Positions 1 through 10,313 of a DNA stretch of 50,142 nt are shown piece after piece. The stretch lies in the NCBI GenBank assembly GCA_022758925.1, contig JAEMQF010000267.1:1-50142 (forward strand). The letters run 5' to 3'. The DNA comes from Burkholderiales bacterium. Its GTDB lineage: Bacteria; Pseudomonadota; Gammaproteobacteria; Burkholderiales; Burkholderiaceae_C. A program made the translations under genes and the position numbers. The notes under the pieces are model-generated. The model did no database searches. It was given only the letters and a program-made list of their open reading frames with translations, and was not told the origin of the DNA. Position 1 is the stretch's first letter, and each line of letters begins with the position of its first letter.

Positions 1-135
1 GCTGCCAGGGGCGCCAATCGCGCCGCTGCGGTGCAGCAGGGCTTCGGCCAGACTGGTTTTGCCCGACGCTGTCTGGCCGACCAGCGCCAGGGTCCGGATC
101 GCCTGGGTATCGGTGTTGCTAAGGCTCGATGGCAT
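1..135 (-). CDS. Elongation factor G-like GTPase, N-terminal fragment
   Basis: Only the first 45 codons lie in the window; the gene runs off the left edge. Reading leftwards from the ATG at 133-135, the protein has a P-loop of the form GQTASGKT at about residues 25-32, followed by a helix starting SLAEALLHRSGAI. This is the pattern of the EF-G paralogue group, where the G1 loop is followed by an 'EALL..sGa' helix. A good ribosome binding site (GAGGAGA) stands just upstream of the ATG. Canonical FusA and the EF-G-like second copy cannot be separated with certainty from so little sequence. The 'LVGQTASGKTSL' form favours the EF-G-like paralogue, which is often not essential for translation. Confidence 0.72.
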   Translation of the reverse strand, partial: MPSSLSNTDTQAIRTLALVGQTASGKTSLAEALLHRSGAIGAPGS

Positions 136-200
136 GGCGTTCTCCTCGTTGAGCGCCGCTGCCGCGCCCGGTTGCAGGGTGTTGTGAGTCAAGCCTAAGG

Positions 201-222
201 GATTGCGCGCGCGCGGGCAATC
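201..222. repeat. Short GC-rich inverted repeat upstream of EF-G-like gene
   Basis: GATTGC at 201-206 and GCAATC at 217-222 are perfect reverse complements around an alternating GC core. The hairpin lies about 65 bases upstream of the EF-G-like start, in the non-coding leader. It has no T-tract on either side, so it is not an obvious terminator. Its function is unknown. Confidence 0.35.
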
Positions 223-228
223 GGGTTG

Positions 229-562
229 CTATTGATATCGGTTGCCTGAAGCGCCGCTGGTCCGGCTCGCCCGGCTATTCTGGGGCACGACCTTTGCTGC
301 ACCCGGCATCACCGGCAGGGCCTTCGCCGCCAGCCTGGTCTGCCACTCATCCTGCAGTTCCATGCCCGTCTTGCAATGCGGAACCCGGAAAACCAGCCGT
401 TTGTAGCGCCTGAAGATCGCCCAGGCGCCCGCGACCTCGTCGTTCCAGTACTTCTTCTTGGGCAAGTTCCAGATTGCGCTCGGTTCGGATCGCCGGATCG
501 CGCTTCACGGCATGATTCTGGGTGAAATGGGCGACCGGGTCGTGACCTTCGAGCATCAGGTT
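229..562 (-). pseudogene. Possible frameshifted relic with a YHS-like motif
   Basis: On the minus strand, about 479-562 reads LMLEGHDPVAHFTQNHAVKR followed by DPAIRTE. This resembles the start of YHS-domain proteins (G-[YH]-D-P-V-A-x-F ... AV.G/R). The expected continuation of that domain does not follow in the same frame. A second minus frame, open from about 504 to 229, has ordinary amino-acid composition (KKKYWNDEVAGAW, RRYKRLVFRVPHCKTGMELQ) and could be the remainder after a frameshift. It has only a TTG near its start and no convincing ribosome binding site. I read this as either a decayed small gene or two chance open frames. The rest of 136-736 shows nothing I can support. Confidence 0.25.
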
Positions 563-736
563 CGATCGCCGCCATCGGTCGAGGTGCGAAACGGCCCGGC
601 ACGGGCGGTCTCGACAGCTTGGGTCTGGGCCGGACATGGAGTTCCGAAACCGACGCGGGCGGCGCGCACCACAACGGCACGAACCCGCACCGAAGCTGCA
701 ACTTTCCAACCCAACTATGTGAGCCTCCGGCGCCAA

Positions 737-2311
737 CTACTGGAATGCAACCTCGGCAAAACTGCGCAGCTTGCGGCTGTGCAGTTGGTCGATGCCTTGT
801 GCGCGCAACAACTCGATGGCGCGGACTCCGATGCGCAAGTGCTGATCCACGCGTTCACGATAGAAATGGTTTGCCATGCCCGGCAACTTGATCTCGCCGT
901 GCAGCGGCTTGTCGCTGACGCAGAGCAAAGTTCCATACGGCACGCGAAAGCGAAATCCGTTCGCGGCAATGGTGGCGCTTTCCATGTCGAGCGCAACCGC
1001 ACGGCTTTGGCTGAACCGAAGCTGCGGCGTGCTGCTCACATTCGCCGAGGGCAGCAGTTCCCAGTTGCGGTTGTCGGTGCTGGCCACGGTGCCGGTGCGC
1101 ATGATGCGTTTGAGCTCATAGCCCTTGAGCTGAGTCACTTCGGCCACTGCCGCCTCGAGCGCAACCTGCACTTCGGCCAGCGGCGGAATCGGCACCCACA
1201 ATGGCAACTCTTCGTCGAGCACATGGTCTTCGCGCACGTAGCCGTGTGCCAGCACGTAGTCGCCGAGTTGCTGCGTATTGCGCAACCCGGCGCAATGGCC
1301 GAGCATGATCCACGCATGCGGACGCAGCACCGCAATGTGGTCGGTGATCGTCTTCGCGTTCGCGGGGCCGATGCCGATGTTGACCATCGTGATGCCGCTG
1401 CCGTCGGCGCGCATCAGGTGATAACCGGGCATTTGAGGCAGGCGCGGCGGTGCGACGCCGAGGTCGTCGCCGGGCTGCGGCGCCAGGCCGGCGCGGCGCG
1501 TGATCACATTGCCCGGCTCGACGAAGGCGACGTAGTCCTGCGCGGCGCTGGGGCTGGTCATTGCGGCATGGCCCAGACGCACGAATTCGTCGATGTAGAA
1601 CTGGTAGTTGGTGAACAGCACGAAGTTCTGGAAATACTCCGGCGCCGTGCCGCTGTAGTGACGCAAGCGGTGCAGCGAGTAGTCGACCCGCGGCGCGGTG
1701 AACAATGCGAGCGGGCTCGCCTGCCCGGGGCCGGGCTCGAAGGTACCGTTGGCTATGCCATCGTCCATCGCGGTCAGGTCGGGCAAATCGAAGCGGTCGC
1801 GCATCAGCAGGCGCCGCGCGGCGTCGAGCGAGCCTTCCAGATGATCGTTCTCGGCGAGCGAAAAGTGCACCGGAATCGGCTGATTGCTGGTGCCGACTTC
1901 GAGCCATACATGGTGGTTCTTCAGCAGCAGCCTGAACTGCTCAAGGTAGTATTTTTCGAACAGGTCGGGGCGGGTCAGCGTCGTCTCATAGGTTCCGGGG
2001 CCGGCGACGAAGCCATAACTCAGGCGCGAGTCGGCGCGTGCCACGGTAGCCGTGCGCACGCGCACGAACGGGTAGCAGGCGCGCACCCGGGCATGCGGGG
2101 CGGCCGTGGCGTGGCGCGGGCGCTGCCCGGGCCGCCCATCATGCGCGGCGGTCTCGTGTTCAGCCGGTGCGTCGGTCTCGCCCGCCACAAACCGCTGCAA
2201 ACAGGAGCGCAGGTGGGCCACGTTGGCGTCGTAAATTGCGCGCACCTGGGTCAGGGCCGCGGCAGGGTCGTCGAATCGGGTGGGCGGGACAAAGGCGGGT
2301 TGCAGCGTCAT
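737..2311 (-). CDS. amn: AMP nucleosidase
   Basis: 524 residues from the ATG at 2309-2311 (MTLQPAFVPPTRF). AMP nucleosidase hydrolyses AMP to adenine and ribose 5-phosphate in the cytoplasm, adjusting the purine pool. The N-terminal half is the family-specific AMP-nucleosidase domain (about residues 20-240, with YYLEQFRLLLKNHHVWLEVG and QPIPVHFSL). The C-terminal half is the nucleoside-phosphorylase fold, with the glycine-rich NIGIGPANAKTITDH, an MLGHCAGLR segment and the substrate-binding ALDMESATIAANG / SDKPLHGEIKLPG region. It is somewhat longer than the E. coli enzyme (484), mostly through a variable Pro/Ala/His-rich stretch near residues 45-80. A longer open frame extends upstream to 2419, but that part has shadow-like composition. 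It is transcribed divergently from dadA. Confidence 0.93.
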   Translation of the reverse strand: MTLQPAFVPPTRFDDPAAALTQVRAIYDANVAHLRSCLQRFVAGETDAPAEHETAAHDGRPGQRPRHATAAPHARVRACYPFVRVRTATVARADSRLSYGFVAGPGTYETTLTRPDLFEKYYLEQFRLLLKNHHVWLEVGTSNQPIPVHFSLAENDHLEGSLDAARRLLMRDRFDLPDLTAMDDGIANGTFEPGPGQASPLALFTAPRVDYSLHRLRHYSGTAPEYFQNFVLFTNYQFYIDEFVRLGHAAMTSPSAAQDYVAFVEPGNVITRRAGLAPQPGDDLGVAPPRLPQMPGYHLMRADGSGITMVNIGIGPANAKTITDHIAVLRPHAWIMLGHCAGLRNTQQLGDYVLAHGYVREDHVLDEELPLWVPIPPLAEVQVALEAAVAEVTQLKGYELKRIMRTGTVASTDNRNWELLPSANVSSTPQLRFSQSRAVALDMESATIAANGFRFRVPYGTLLCVSDKPLHGEIKLPGMANHFYRERVDQHLRIGVRAIELLRAQGIDQLHSRKLRSFAEVAFQ

Positions 2312-2492
2312 GTCGGAGGGTCGCAGAGTCTGGCGCATGGGCGGCGCATGCGCATTGTGGCGGCATCCGGGGCGCCGTGGCGCGACGAGCCGATCGCCGG
2401 TCTGAGTCCCGCGATACAAGCCACCACGTCGCTGGCGCCTGCCGCAGTTTCGCCCCGACTGCGGCTATCCTTGCGCGGCGAGGAGACTGAAT

Positions 2493-3755
2493 ATGCATGT
2501 CGTCGTTTTGGGCAGTGGCGTGATCGGCGTGAGCTGCGCCTATCACCTGGCGCTGGACGGTCATTCGGTGACTGTCTTGGATCGGCAAAGCGCGGCAGGA
2601 ATGGAGACAAGCTACGCCAACGCGGGCGAAATATCGCCCGGTTATTCGGCGCCCTGGGCCGGGCCAGGCGTGCCGCTGAAGGCGCTCAAGTGGCTCTTGA
2701 TGCGCCATCGCCCGCTCGTGGTCCGCCCGCACTTCGACTGGGCGCTGCTGCGCTGGGGCTTGGCGCTTCTGCGCAACTGCACCGCGGCTCGCTACAGACT
2801 CAACAAGGGCCGAATGGTGCGCCTGGCCGAGTACAGCCGCAATTGCCTGATCGAGTTGCGAGCGCAGACCGGTATCGATTACGAACAACGCACCCAGGGC
2901 ACGCTGCAACTGTTTCGCAGCCGAAGGCAGTTCGACGCGAGCGCCGCCGACATGGCGATTCTGCGCGACTACGGCGTTGCGCATGCCTTGCTCGATGCCG
3001 CGGCTTGCCTGAAGCATGAGCCGGGCCTGGCGTCGGTGCGCGAAAAGTTCGTCGGCGGCCTGCACCTTCCCGGCGATGAAACCGGCGACTGCTTCAAGTT
3101 CACGCAGGCGCTTGCCACCCTGGCTGCGCAGCGCGGCGTGCGTTTTCGCTTTGGCGTGCGCATCGAGCGTCTGCTGCATGTCGGTGGGCATGTGCATGGC
3201 GTGGCCAGCGAATCCGGCACGGTGAAGGCCGACGCCGTCCTGGTCGCGCTCGGCAGCTATTCGCCGCTATTGCTCGCGCCCTTGGGCATTTCGATTCCGG
3301 TCTATCCGGTCAAGGGCTACTCGATCACGCTGCCGATCCAGGACCTGAGCGCGGCGCCCGAGTCGACGCTGATGGATGAAACCTACAAAGTCGCCGTGAC
3401 GCGCCTGGGTCAGCGCATCCGCGTCGGCGGAACCGCCGAACTCAGCGGTTACGACTTGCGGCTTCATGAGGCGCGCCGGCGCACCCTCGAGCATGTTGTC
3501 AACGACCTGTTCCCGGGCGCTGGCGACATCTCGCGTGCGCAATTCTGGTGCGGCCTGCGGCCAATGACGCCCGACGGAACTCCGCTGCTGGGGAGCGCCG
3601 GGCCGCGCGGGCTGTACCTTGCAACCGGCCACGGCACGCTCGGCTGGACGATGGCCGCAGGCACCGGCCGCGTGATGGCCGACGTGATCAGCGGACGCGC
3701 GCCCCAGATCGACATGAAGGGTCTGACGCTTGCCCGCTATCGGCGCACTGCTTGA
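2493..3755 (+). CDS. dadA: D-amino acid dehydrogenase (small subunit type)
   Basis: 420 residues, ATG preceded by GAGGAGACTGA, a strong ribosome binding site. FAD-dependent, membrane-associated enzyme that oxidises D-amino acids (typically D-alanine) to 2-oxo acids and passes electrons to the respiratory chain. Visible features: the N-terminal dinucleotide-binding motif VVLGSGVIGVSCAYHLA (residues 3-19) followed by VTVLDR; the family-typical SYANAGEISPGYSAPWAGPG at about 40-59; and the C-terminal GLRPMTPDGTPLLG and YLATGHGTLGWTMAAGTG that close the flavin site. Full family length. No alanine racemase (dadX) follows. The next gene, 17 bases on, is a BCCP-carboxyltransferase fusion. Confidence 0.92.
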   Translation: MHVVVLGSGVIGVSCAYHLALDGHSVTVLDRQSAAGMETSYANAGEISPGYSAPWAGPGVPLKALKWLLMRHRPLVVRPHFDWALLRWGLALLRNCTAARYRLNKGRMVRLAEYSRNCLIELRAQTGIDYEQRTQGTLQLFRSRRQFDASAADMAILRDYGVAHALLDAAACLKHEPGLASVREKFVGGLHLPGDETGDCFKFTQALATLAAQRGVRFRFGVRIERLLHVGGHVHGVASESGTVKADAVLVALGSYSPLLLAPLGISIPVYPVKGYSITLPIQDLSAAPESTLMDETYKVAVTRLGQRIRVGGTAELSGYDLRLHEARRRTLEHVVNDLFPGAGDISRAQFWCGLRPMTPDGTPLLGSAGPRGLYLATGHGTLGWTMAAGTGRVMADVISGRAPQIDMKGLTLARYRRTA

Positions 3756-3772
3756 ATCATCGCGGATGCCCC

Positions 3773-5620
3773 ATGCCCCACCTTGACGTTCGCGCGCCAA
3801 TGGCGTGCACCGTTCTCGACGTGCATGTCGGCGCCGGCAGCGAAGTACGGGCCGGCGAACTTCTGATGCTGCTCGAAGCGATGAAGATGGAACACGAGTT
3901 GCGCGCCACGGGCGACTCGTTGGTGCTCGAAGTCACGGTGCGCCCGGGAGACCTGGTCGCGCAAGGCGATTTGTTGTTGCGCTCAAAGCCGGGCTCGGCA
4001 GAGCCGGCCGGCATTGCGGCGCCGATCGAGGTGCCTGCCGGTGCCACGGCAGCGAGCGCCGCTTTGCGCGACGACCTGCGCGAAGTGCTGACGCGCCACG
4101 CTTTCACGCTCGATGCACAACGCGCCGAGGCGATCGCGAAGCGTCATGCGCGCGGCCAGCGCAGCGCGCGCGAAAACATCGCCGACCTGTGCGACGCCGG
4201 CAGCTTTGTCGAATACGGCGCGCTCGCGTTGGCCGCGCAAAGCCAGCGTCGCAGCCACGACGATCTGGTGCGCAATACGCCGGCCGACGGTCTGGTGACT
4301 GGTATCGGCAGTGTGAACGCAGCGCAGTTCGGCGCGCAGGCCTCGCGCTGCGCCCTGTTCGCGTATGACGCAACCGTGCTCGCCGGAACGCAGGGGTTGC
4401 GCAACCACCAGAAGATGGATCGGCTGCTGGGCATCGCGGCAAGGCAGTCGTTGCCGGTCGTGCTGTTCGCCGAGGGCGGTGGCGGGCGTCCGGGGGACAC
4501 CGACATGGCGGTCGTCGCCGGCTTGCACGTGAGCACCTTTGCGTCGTTTGCGGGTTTGAGCGGTCAGGTGCCGTTGCTGGGGATCGTCGCCGGCCGCTGT
4601 TTCGCCGGCAATGCGGCGTTGCTGGGCTGCTGCGACGTGATCATCGCCACCTCCGACAGCAACATCGGCATGGGCGGGCCGGCGATGGTCGAAGGCGGTG
4701 GCCTGGGTGTGTTCACACCCGAGCAGATCGGACCGAGCGAGGTTCAAGACCGCAATGGCGTGATCGATGTCTTGGTCGCTGATGAAGCACAGGCGGTGGC
4801 CGTGGCACGCCGCTACCTGGCCTATTTCCAGGGCAAGTCGGATGCACCGGGCGCGCCGTGGACCGTGGCCGAGCAGTCGTCGCTGCGCGACGCCTTGCCC
4901 GAGAACAGGGTGCGCGTTTACGACATGCGCCGCATCCTGCACCTGCTCGTCGACAGCGATTCACTGCTCCTGTTGCGCGACGGCTTTGGCCGGGGCATCT
5001 TCACTGCACTGGCGCGCATCGAGGGCCGCGCCGTCGGACTGATGGCAAGCAACCCGGCGCATCTGGGCGGTGCGATCGACGCCGACGCCGCCGACAAGGC
5101 CGCACGTTTCATGCAACTCTGCGACGCGTTCGGCCTGCCGCTCGTATCGCTCGTCGATACACCCGGCTTCATGGTCGGCCCGGAGATCGAAACACGGGCC
5201 CAGGTGCGCCATGTCAGCCGCATGTTCGTCGTCGGCGCGCAGTTGCGCGTGCCGCTGTTCGCGGTGATCCTGCGCAAGGGCTACGGCCTGGGGGCGATGG
5301 CGATGACGGGCGGCGGTTTTCACGCACCGGCGGCGACCGCCGCGTGGCCCAGCGGCGAATTCGGCGCGATGGGCCTGGAAGGCGCCGTGCGCCTGGGCTA
5401 CCGCAAGGAGCTCGAAGCGATGCCGCCGGGGCCGCAGCGCGACGCGCTGTTCCAGGAACTCCTTGCCCGCCAATACGCCGCCGGCAAGGCGATCAACATG
5501 GCAGCGACACTGGAGATCGACGCCGTCATCGACCCGGCGTCAACGCGCGCATGGCTGGCCTTGGGCCTCGCATCGGCGCCGCGAACGCCGGGCAGCCGAC
5601 GCTTCATCGATCCTTGGTAG
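3773..5620 (+). CDS. Biotin carrier-carboxyltransferase fusion (acyl-CoA carboxylase type)
   Basis: 615 residues from the ATG at 3773, the first in-frame ATG after the dadA stop. Residues 1-75 are a biotinyl domain with LLEAMKMEHE; Lys38 is the expected biotinylation site. Residues about 100-600 are a carboxyltransferase of the acetyl/propionyl-CoA type. The beta-like half has ENIADLCDAGSFVEYG, EGGGGRPGD and GNAALLGCCDVIIATSDSNI. The alpha-like half has VDTPGFMVGPEIETRAQVRH and LRKGYGLGAMAMTGG. It would transfer CO2 from carboxybiotin to an acyl-CoA. A biotin carboxylase is required for this cycle and none is nearby. It is probably co-transcribed with dadA. Its 3' end overlaps the 3' end of rsmI by 17 bases. 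The acyl-CoA substrate cannot be read from sequence. Confidence 0.85.
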   Translation: MPHLDVRAPMACTVLDVHVGAGSEVRAGELLMLLEAMKMEHELRATGDSLVLEVTVRPGDLVAQGDLLLRSKPGSAEPAGIAAPIEVPAGATAASAALRDDLREVLTRHAFTLDAQRAEAIAKRHARGQRSARENIADLCDAGSFVEYGALALAAQSQRRSHDDLVRNTPADGLVTGIGSVNAAQFGAQASRCALFAYDATVLAGTQGLRNHQKMDRLLGIAARQSLPVVLFAEGGGGRPGDTDMAVVAGLHVSTFASFAGLSGQVPLLGIVAGRCFAGNAALLGCCDVIIATSDSNIGMGGPAMVEGGGLGVFTPEQIGPSEVQDRNGVIDVLVADEAQAVAVARRYLAYFQGKSDAPGAPWTVAEQSSLRDALPENRVRVYDMRRILHLLVDSDSLLLLRDGFGRGIFTALARIEGRAVGLMASNPAHLGGAIDADAADKAARFMQLCDAFGLPLVSLVDTPGFMVGPEIETRAQVRHVSRMFVVGAQLRVPLFAVILRKGYGLGAMAMTGGGFHAPAATAAWPSGEFGAMGLEGAVRLGYRKELEAMPPGPQRDALFQELLARQYAAGKAINMAATLEIDAVIDPASTRAWLALGLASAPRTPGSRRFIDPW

Positions 5621-6519
5621 GCGGTTGCGCTTTCAAGACCAGGGCGCGTTCATACAGGGCGTTGCGCGAGCTCGAACTCAACTTCGCCGCCAACGCCACG
5701 GCCTGCTTCAGCGGCAACTCGGCGAGCAAAGTTTGGAGCAGGGCGTCGTCGGCTGCGATTTCAGTCGTCCCCGGCGCTGTGGCGAGCGCGTGCATGACGA
5801 GCACGAATTCGCCGCGCAAGCGGTTCGGGTCGGCGCGCAGCCAGCCGGGCAGATCGGCTGCGGCCATCGTCGCCACAGTCTCGAATTGTTTGGTCAGTTC
5901 GCGGCCTATCGTCACGCGCCGCGCGGCGCAGGCGGAACGAAGAATGCCCGCCAGGTCTTCGATTCGATGCGGTGCTTCGAGCAGCACCTGGGTCGCTTCA
6001 CAAGCGGCCACTGTGTCGAGCCAGCGGGCTCGAGCCTGACCCCGCGCCGGCGCAAACCCGAGGAAGATAAAACCATTGCCGCCGCTGTCGCCCGCAACAC
6101 TGAGCGCAGCCGCAACGCTGCTCGCGCCCGGTACCGGCACACAGCGATATCCAGCCTGTGTCGCGGCAGCGACGAGCACTGCGCCCGGGTCGCTCACCGC
6201 AGGCGTGCCGGCGTCACTGACGTAGGCAACGCGCTCGCCGCGGGCCAAACGCGCGACAACCCCTGCCGCCGCTTCGCGTTCGTTGTGCTGATGCAGGGCC
6301 AGCAGCGGCTTGGACAGACCCAAGCTCTGCAGCAAGCGCGACGTGTGGCGCGTGTCTTCGCAGGCGACGACGTCAACCAGCGACAGCACGTGGACGGCGC
6401 GAAAACTCAGGTCGGCCAAGTTGCCGATCGGCGTGGCGACGACGTACAGTGCGCCAAGCGGGTAGTCTTGCCCACCCGCGGCGGCAGCCGCCGCCTGAAG
6501 CATCAGCGAAGCATTCGGT

Positions 6520-6530
<11 letters not shown>
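5604..6530 (-). CDS. rsmI: 16S rRNA (cytidine1402-2'-O)-methyltransferase
   Basis: About 308 residues; two adjacent ATGs (6528-6530 and 6525-6527) are possible starts. RsmI uses S-adenosylmethionine to 2'-O-methylate C1402 in the decoding centre of 16S rRNA. Family signatures of the tetrapyrrole-methylase fold are clear: LYVVATPIGNLADLSFRA near the N terminus, VVACEDTRHTSRLLQ, then YVSDAGTPAVSDPG, VPVPGASSVAAALSVAG, FIFLGFAP and TIGRELTKQFE. The C-terminal helical tail (LKQAVALAAKLSSSSRNALY) is also typical. Its 5' end overlaps the start of divergent yraN, and its 3' end overlaps the end of the convergent carboxyltransferase gene. Confidence 0.95.
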
Positions 6531-8191
<1,661 letters not shown>

Positions 8192-8217
8192 CCCCGATCA
8201 AGGGCGCGGCGGCTGCG

Positions 8218-9111
8218 CTATCGCAAGCGCTGGATCAGGCTCGATGTGTCGAGCCGGTTTCCACCCTGCGCCTGCACGTCGGCATAGAACTGATCGACGA
8301 GTGCGGTGACGGGCAGGCGCGCACCGTTGCGCCTGGCTTCCTCGAACACCAGGCCCAGGTCCTTGCGCATCAGGTCGACGGCGAAACCGAAATCGAATCG
8401 ACCCTCGATCATCGTCGTGCCACGGTTTTCGAGTTGCCAGCTCTGCGCGGCACCTTTGCCGATGACCTCAAGCACCAGTCGCATGTCCAGGCCGGCTTTT
8501 TCACCGAACGCAATGGCCTCGGACAGCCCCTGCAACAGCCCGGCGATCGCGGTCTGATTCACCATCTTGGCGAGTTGGCCCGCGCCGCTGGGGCCGATCC
8601 GCGTCACGGCTTTGGCGTAGGCCGCCGCCACTGGGCGCATCAGATCGAAAGCCGCCGCGTCGCCGCCGCACATGACGGTCAGTGTGCCGTTGACGGCGCC
8701 GATGCTGCCTCCCGACACCGGAGCGTCGATGAAGCTGACACTGCGCGACGCAGCGAGCGCGCTCAGTTCGCGCGCCACCGCCGCCGAAGCCGTCGTGTGA
8801 TCGACGATCACCGCCCCTGCCTGGATTGCGCTCAGAACCCCGTTCTCGCCGAGCATCACGCTGCGCAGATCGGTGTCGTTGCCGACACATGAAAAAACGA
8901 TTGCCGCGCCGTCGGCCGCGGCGCCCGGTGTCGGCGCGACGGCACCGCCAAATTCACCGGCCCAGGCATTCGCTTTCGCGATGTTGCGGTTGTAGACCGT
9001 GACGCGGTGGCCGGCGCGCGCAAGGTGCGCCGCCATCGGATGGCCCATCACACCCAGGCCGATGAATGCGACGCGGCGCGACGCGACGGCGTCGTACGTC
9101 TTGCTCTGCAT
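8218..9111 (-). CDS. NAD(P)-dependent beta-hydroxyacid dehydrogenase family
   Basis: 297 residues. Member of the 3-hydroxyisobutyrate dehydrogenase / tartronate-semialdehyde reductase family. The N-terminal Rossmann motif is FIGLGVMGHPMAAHLARAGH (GxGxxG at 18-23). The substrate loop is FIDAPVSGGSIGAVNGTL, and the catalytic-lysine segment is GQLAKMVNQ. The DLMRKDLGLVFEEA segment is typical of the C-terminal helical domain. The exact substrate cannot be assigned; 2-hydroxy-3-oxopropionate reductase is a frequent automatic label. It starts 14 bases after the pilU stop on the same strand, so it is probably the last gene of the pilT-pilU operon, with no obvious functional link to pili. Confidence 0.87.
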   Translation of the reverse strand: MQSKTYDAVASRRVAFIGLGVMGHPMAAHLARAGHRVTVYNRNIAKANAWAGEFGGAVAPTPGAAADGAAIVFSCVGNDTDLRSVMLGENGVLSAIQAGAVIVDHTTASAAVARELSALAASRSVSFIDAPVSGGSIGAVNGTLTVMCGGDAAAFDLMRPVAAAYAKAVTRIGPSGAGQLAKMVNQTAIAGLLQGLSEAIAFGEKAGLDMRLVLEVIGKGAAQSWQLENRGTTMIEGRFDFGFAVDLMRKDLGLVFEEARRNGARLPVTALVDQFYADVQAQGGNRLDTSSLIQRLR

Positions 9112-9125
9112 GAGGGTGCGCGCCG

Positions 9126-10262
9126 TCAGGCGATGGTCAGGTGTTCGGTGCCGGCCGCCAAGTCGGCCTGGCGCCCGCGCTTGCTGTGAAGTTTGATCTG
9201 CAGCCGCAGGTCGTTGATGGAATCGGCATTGCGCACGGCGTCCTTGTACGTCACGAACTGGTTCTCGTAGAGGTCGAACAGGGCCTGGTCGAACGTCTGC
9301 ATGCCGAGTTCACGCGATCGCTTCATCAGTTCCTTGATTTCGCTTACTTCACCCTTCCAGATCAGGTCCGAGATCAGCGGCGTGTTCAGCAAGATTTCCA
9401 CCGCCGCGATACGCCCTTTGCCCGCTTGGCGGGGCAACAGCCGCTGGGAAATCAGGCCCTTGAGATTCAGCGCCAGGTCCATCAGCACCTGGGCCCGGCG
9501 TTCCGTGGGAAAGAAGTTGATGATGCGGTCCAGCGCCTGGTTCGAGTTGTTCGCGTGCAGGGTGGCCAGACAGAGGTGGCCGGTCTCGGCGAAAACGACA
9601 GCGTGGTCCATCGTTTCCCTGTCGCGAATTTCGCCGATCATGATCACATCGGGTGCCTGGCGCAGCGTGTTCTTCAACGCCAGCTCCCAGCCGTCGGTAT
9701 CGACGCCGACCTCGCGCTGCGTGATGATGCAGTTCTTGTGCATGTGCACGAACTCCACCGGGTCCTCGATCGTGATGATGTGGCCGTGAGAGTTCTCATT
9801 GCGATGGTCGACGATTGCCGCCAGCGACGTGCTCTTGCCCGAACCGGTGGCACCGACGAAGATCACCAGGCCGCGTTTGGCCATCGCCACTTCTTTGAGG
9901 ACCTTCGGCAGGTGCATGGCGTCGATCGTCGGCAGCAACGTCGGAATGGTTCTGATCACCAGCCCGACATGACTTTGCTGGATGAACCCATTCACGCGAA
10001 AACGCCCGATACCCTGCGGTGCGATCGCAAAATTGCACTCTTTCGTCCTTTCAAACTCCGCCGCCTGTTTGTCGTTCATCACAGCGCGCGCCAGCGCGAT
10101 CGTGTGCTGGCCGGTGAGCGGCTGCGGCGAGACCTTGGTTACCTTGCCGTCAACCTTGATCGCCGGAGGGAAGTCGGCCGTCAGAAACAGGTCTGAGCCG
10201 GCGCGCGAGACCATCAGGCGCAGCAGGTCATTGACGAATTTGGAGGCTTGGTCTCTTTCCAT
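9126..10262 (-). CDS. pilU: Type IV pilus retraction ATPase PilU
   Basis: 378 residues. Hexameric cytoplasmic ATPase that assists PilT in pilus depolymerisation and twitching. It has an N-terminal PAS-like domain (SDLFLTADFPPAIKVDGKV, residues 23-41), Walker A GATGSGKST at about 137-145, an ITIEDPVEFVHMHKNC segment with the catalytic Asp-box glutamate, Walker B VIMIGEIRDRETMDHA and the His box TGHLCLATLHANN. The C-terminal EIKELMKRSRELGMQTFDQA is the PilU version of the retraction motif; PilT's AIRNLIRE is absent. The length exceeds PilT by about 30 residues, as usual for PilU. It starts 51 bases after the pilT stop. Confidence 0.95.
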   Translation of the reverse strand: MERDQASKFVNDLLRLMVSRAGSDLFLTADFPPAIKVDGKVTKVSPQPLTGQHTIALARAVMNDKQAAEFERTKECNFAIAPQGIGRFRVNGFIQQSHVGLVIRTIPTLLPTIDAMHLPKVLKEVAMAKRGLVIFVGATGSGKSTSLAAIVDHRNENSHGHIITIEDPVEFVHMHKNCIITQREVGVDTDGWELALKNTLRQAPDVIMIGEIRDRETMDHAVVFAETGHLCLATLHANNSNQALDRIINFFPTERRAQVLMDLALNLKGLISQRLLPRQAGKGRIAAVEILLNTPLISDLIWKGEVSEIKELMKRSRELGMQTFDQALFDLYENQFVTYKDAVRNADSINDLRLQIKLHSKRGRQADLAAGTEHLTIA

Positions 10263-10313
10263 TCTTAGGTCCTGTGACTACCGCAGCGAAGAGCCATTGG
10301 CCTTGGGTTGAGA

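Noticed and set aside
458..3019. 853-residue open frame on the plus strand opposite amn and through dadA
   Set aside because: Arg/Ala/His-rich translation without motifs. amn and dadA in the same bases have full-length family matches, so this is a GC-bias shadow.
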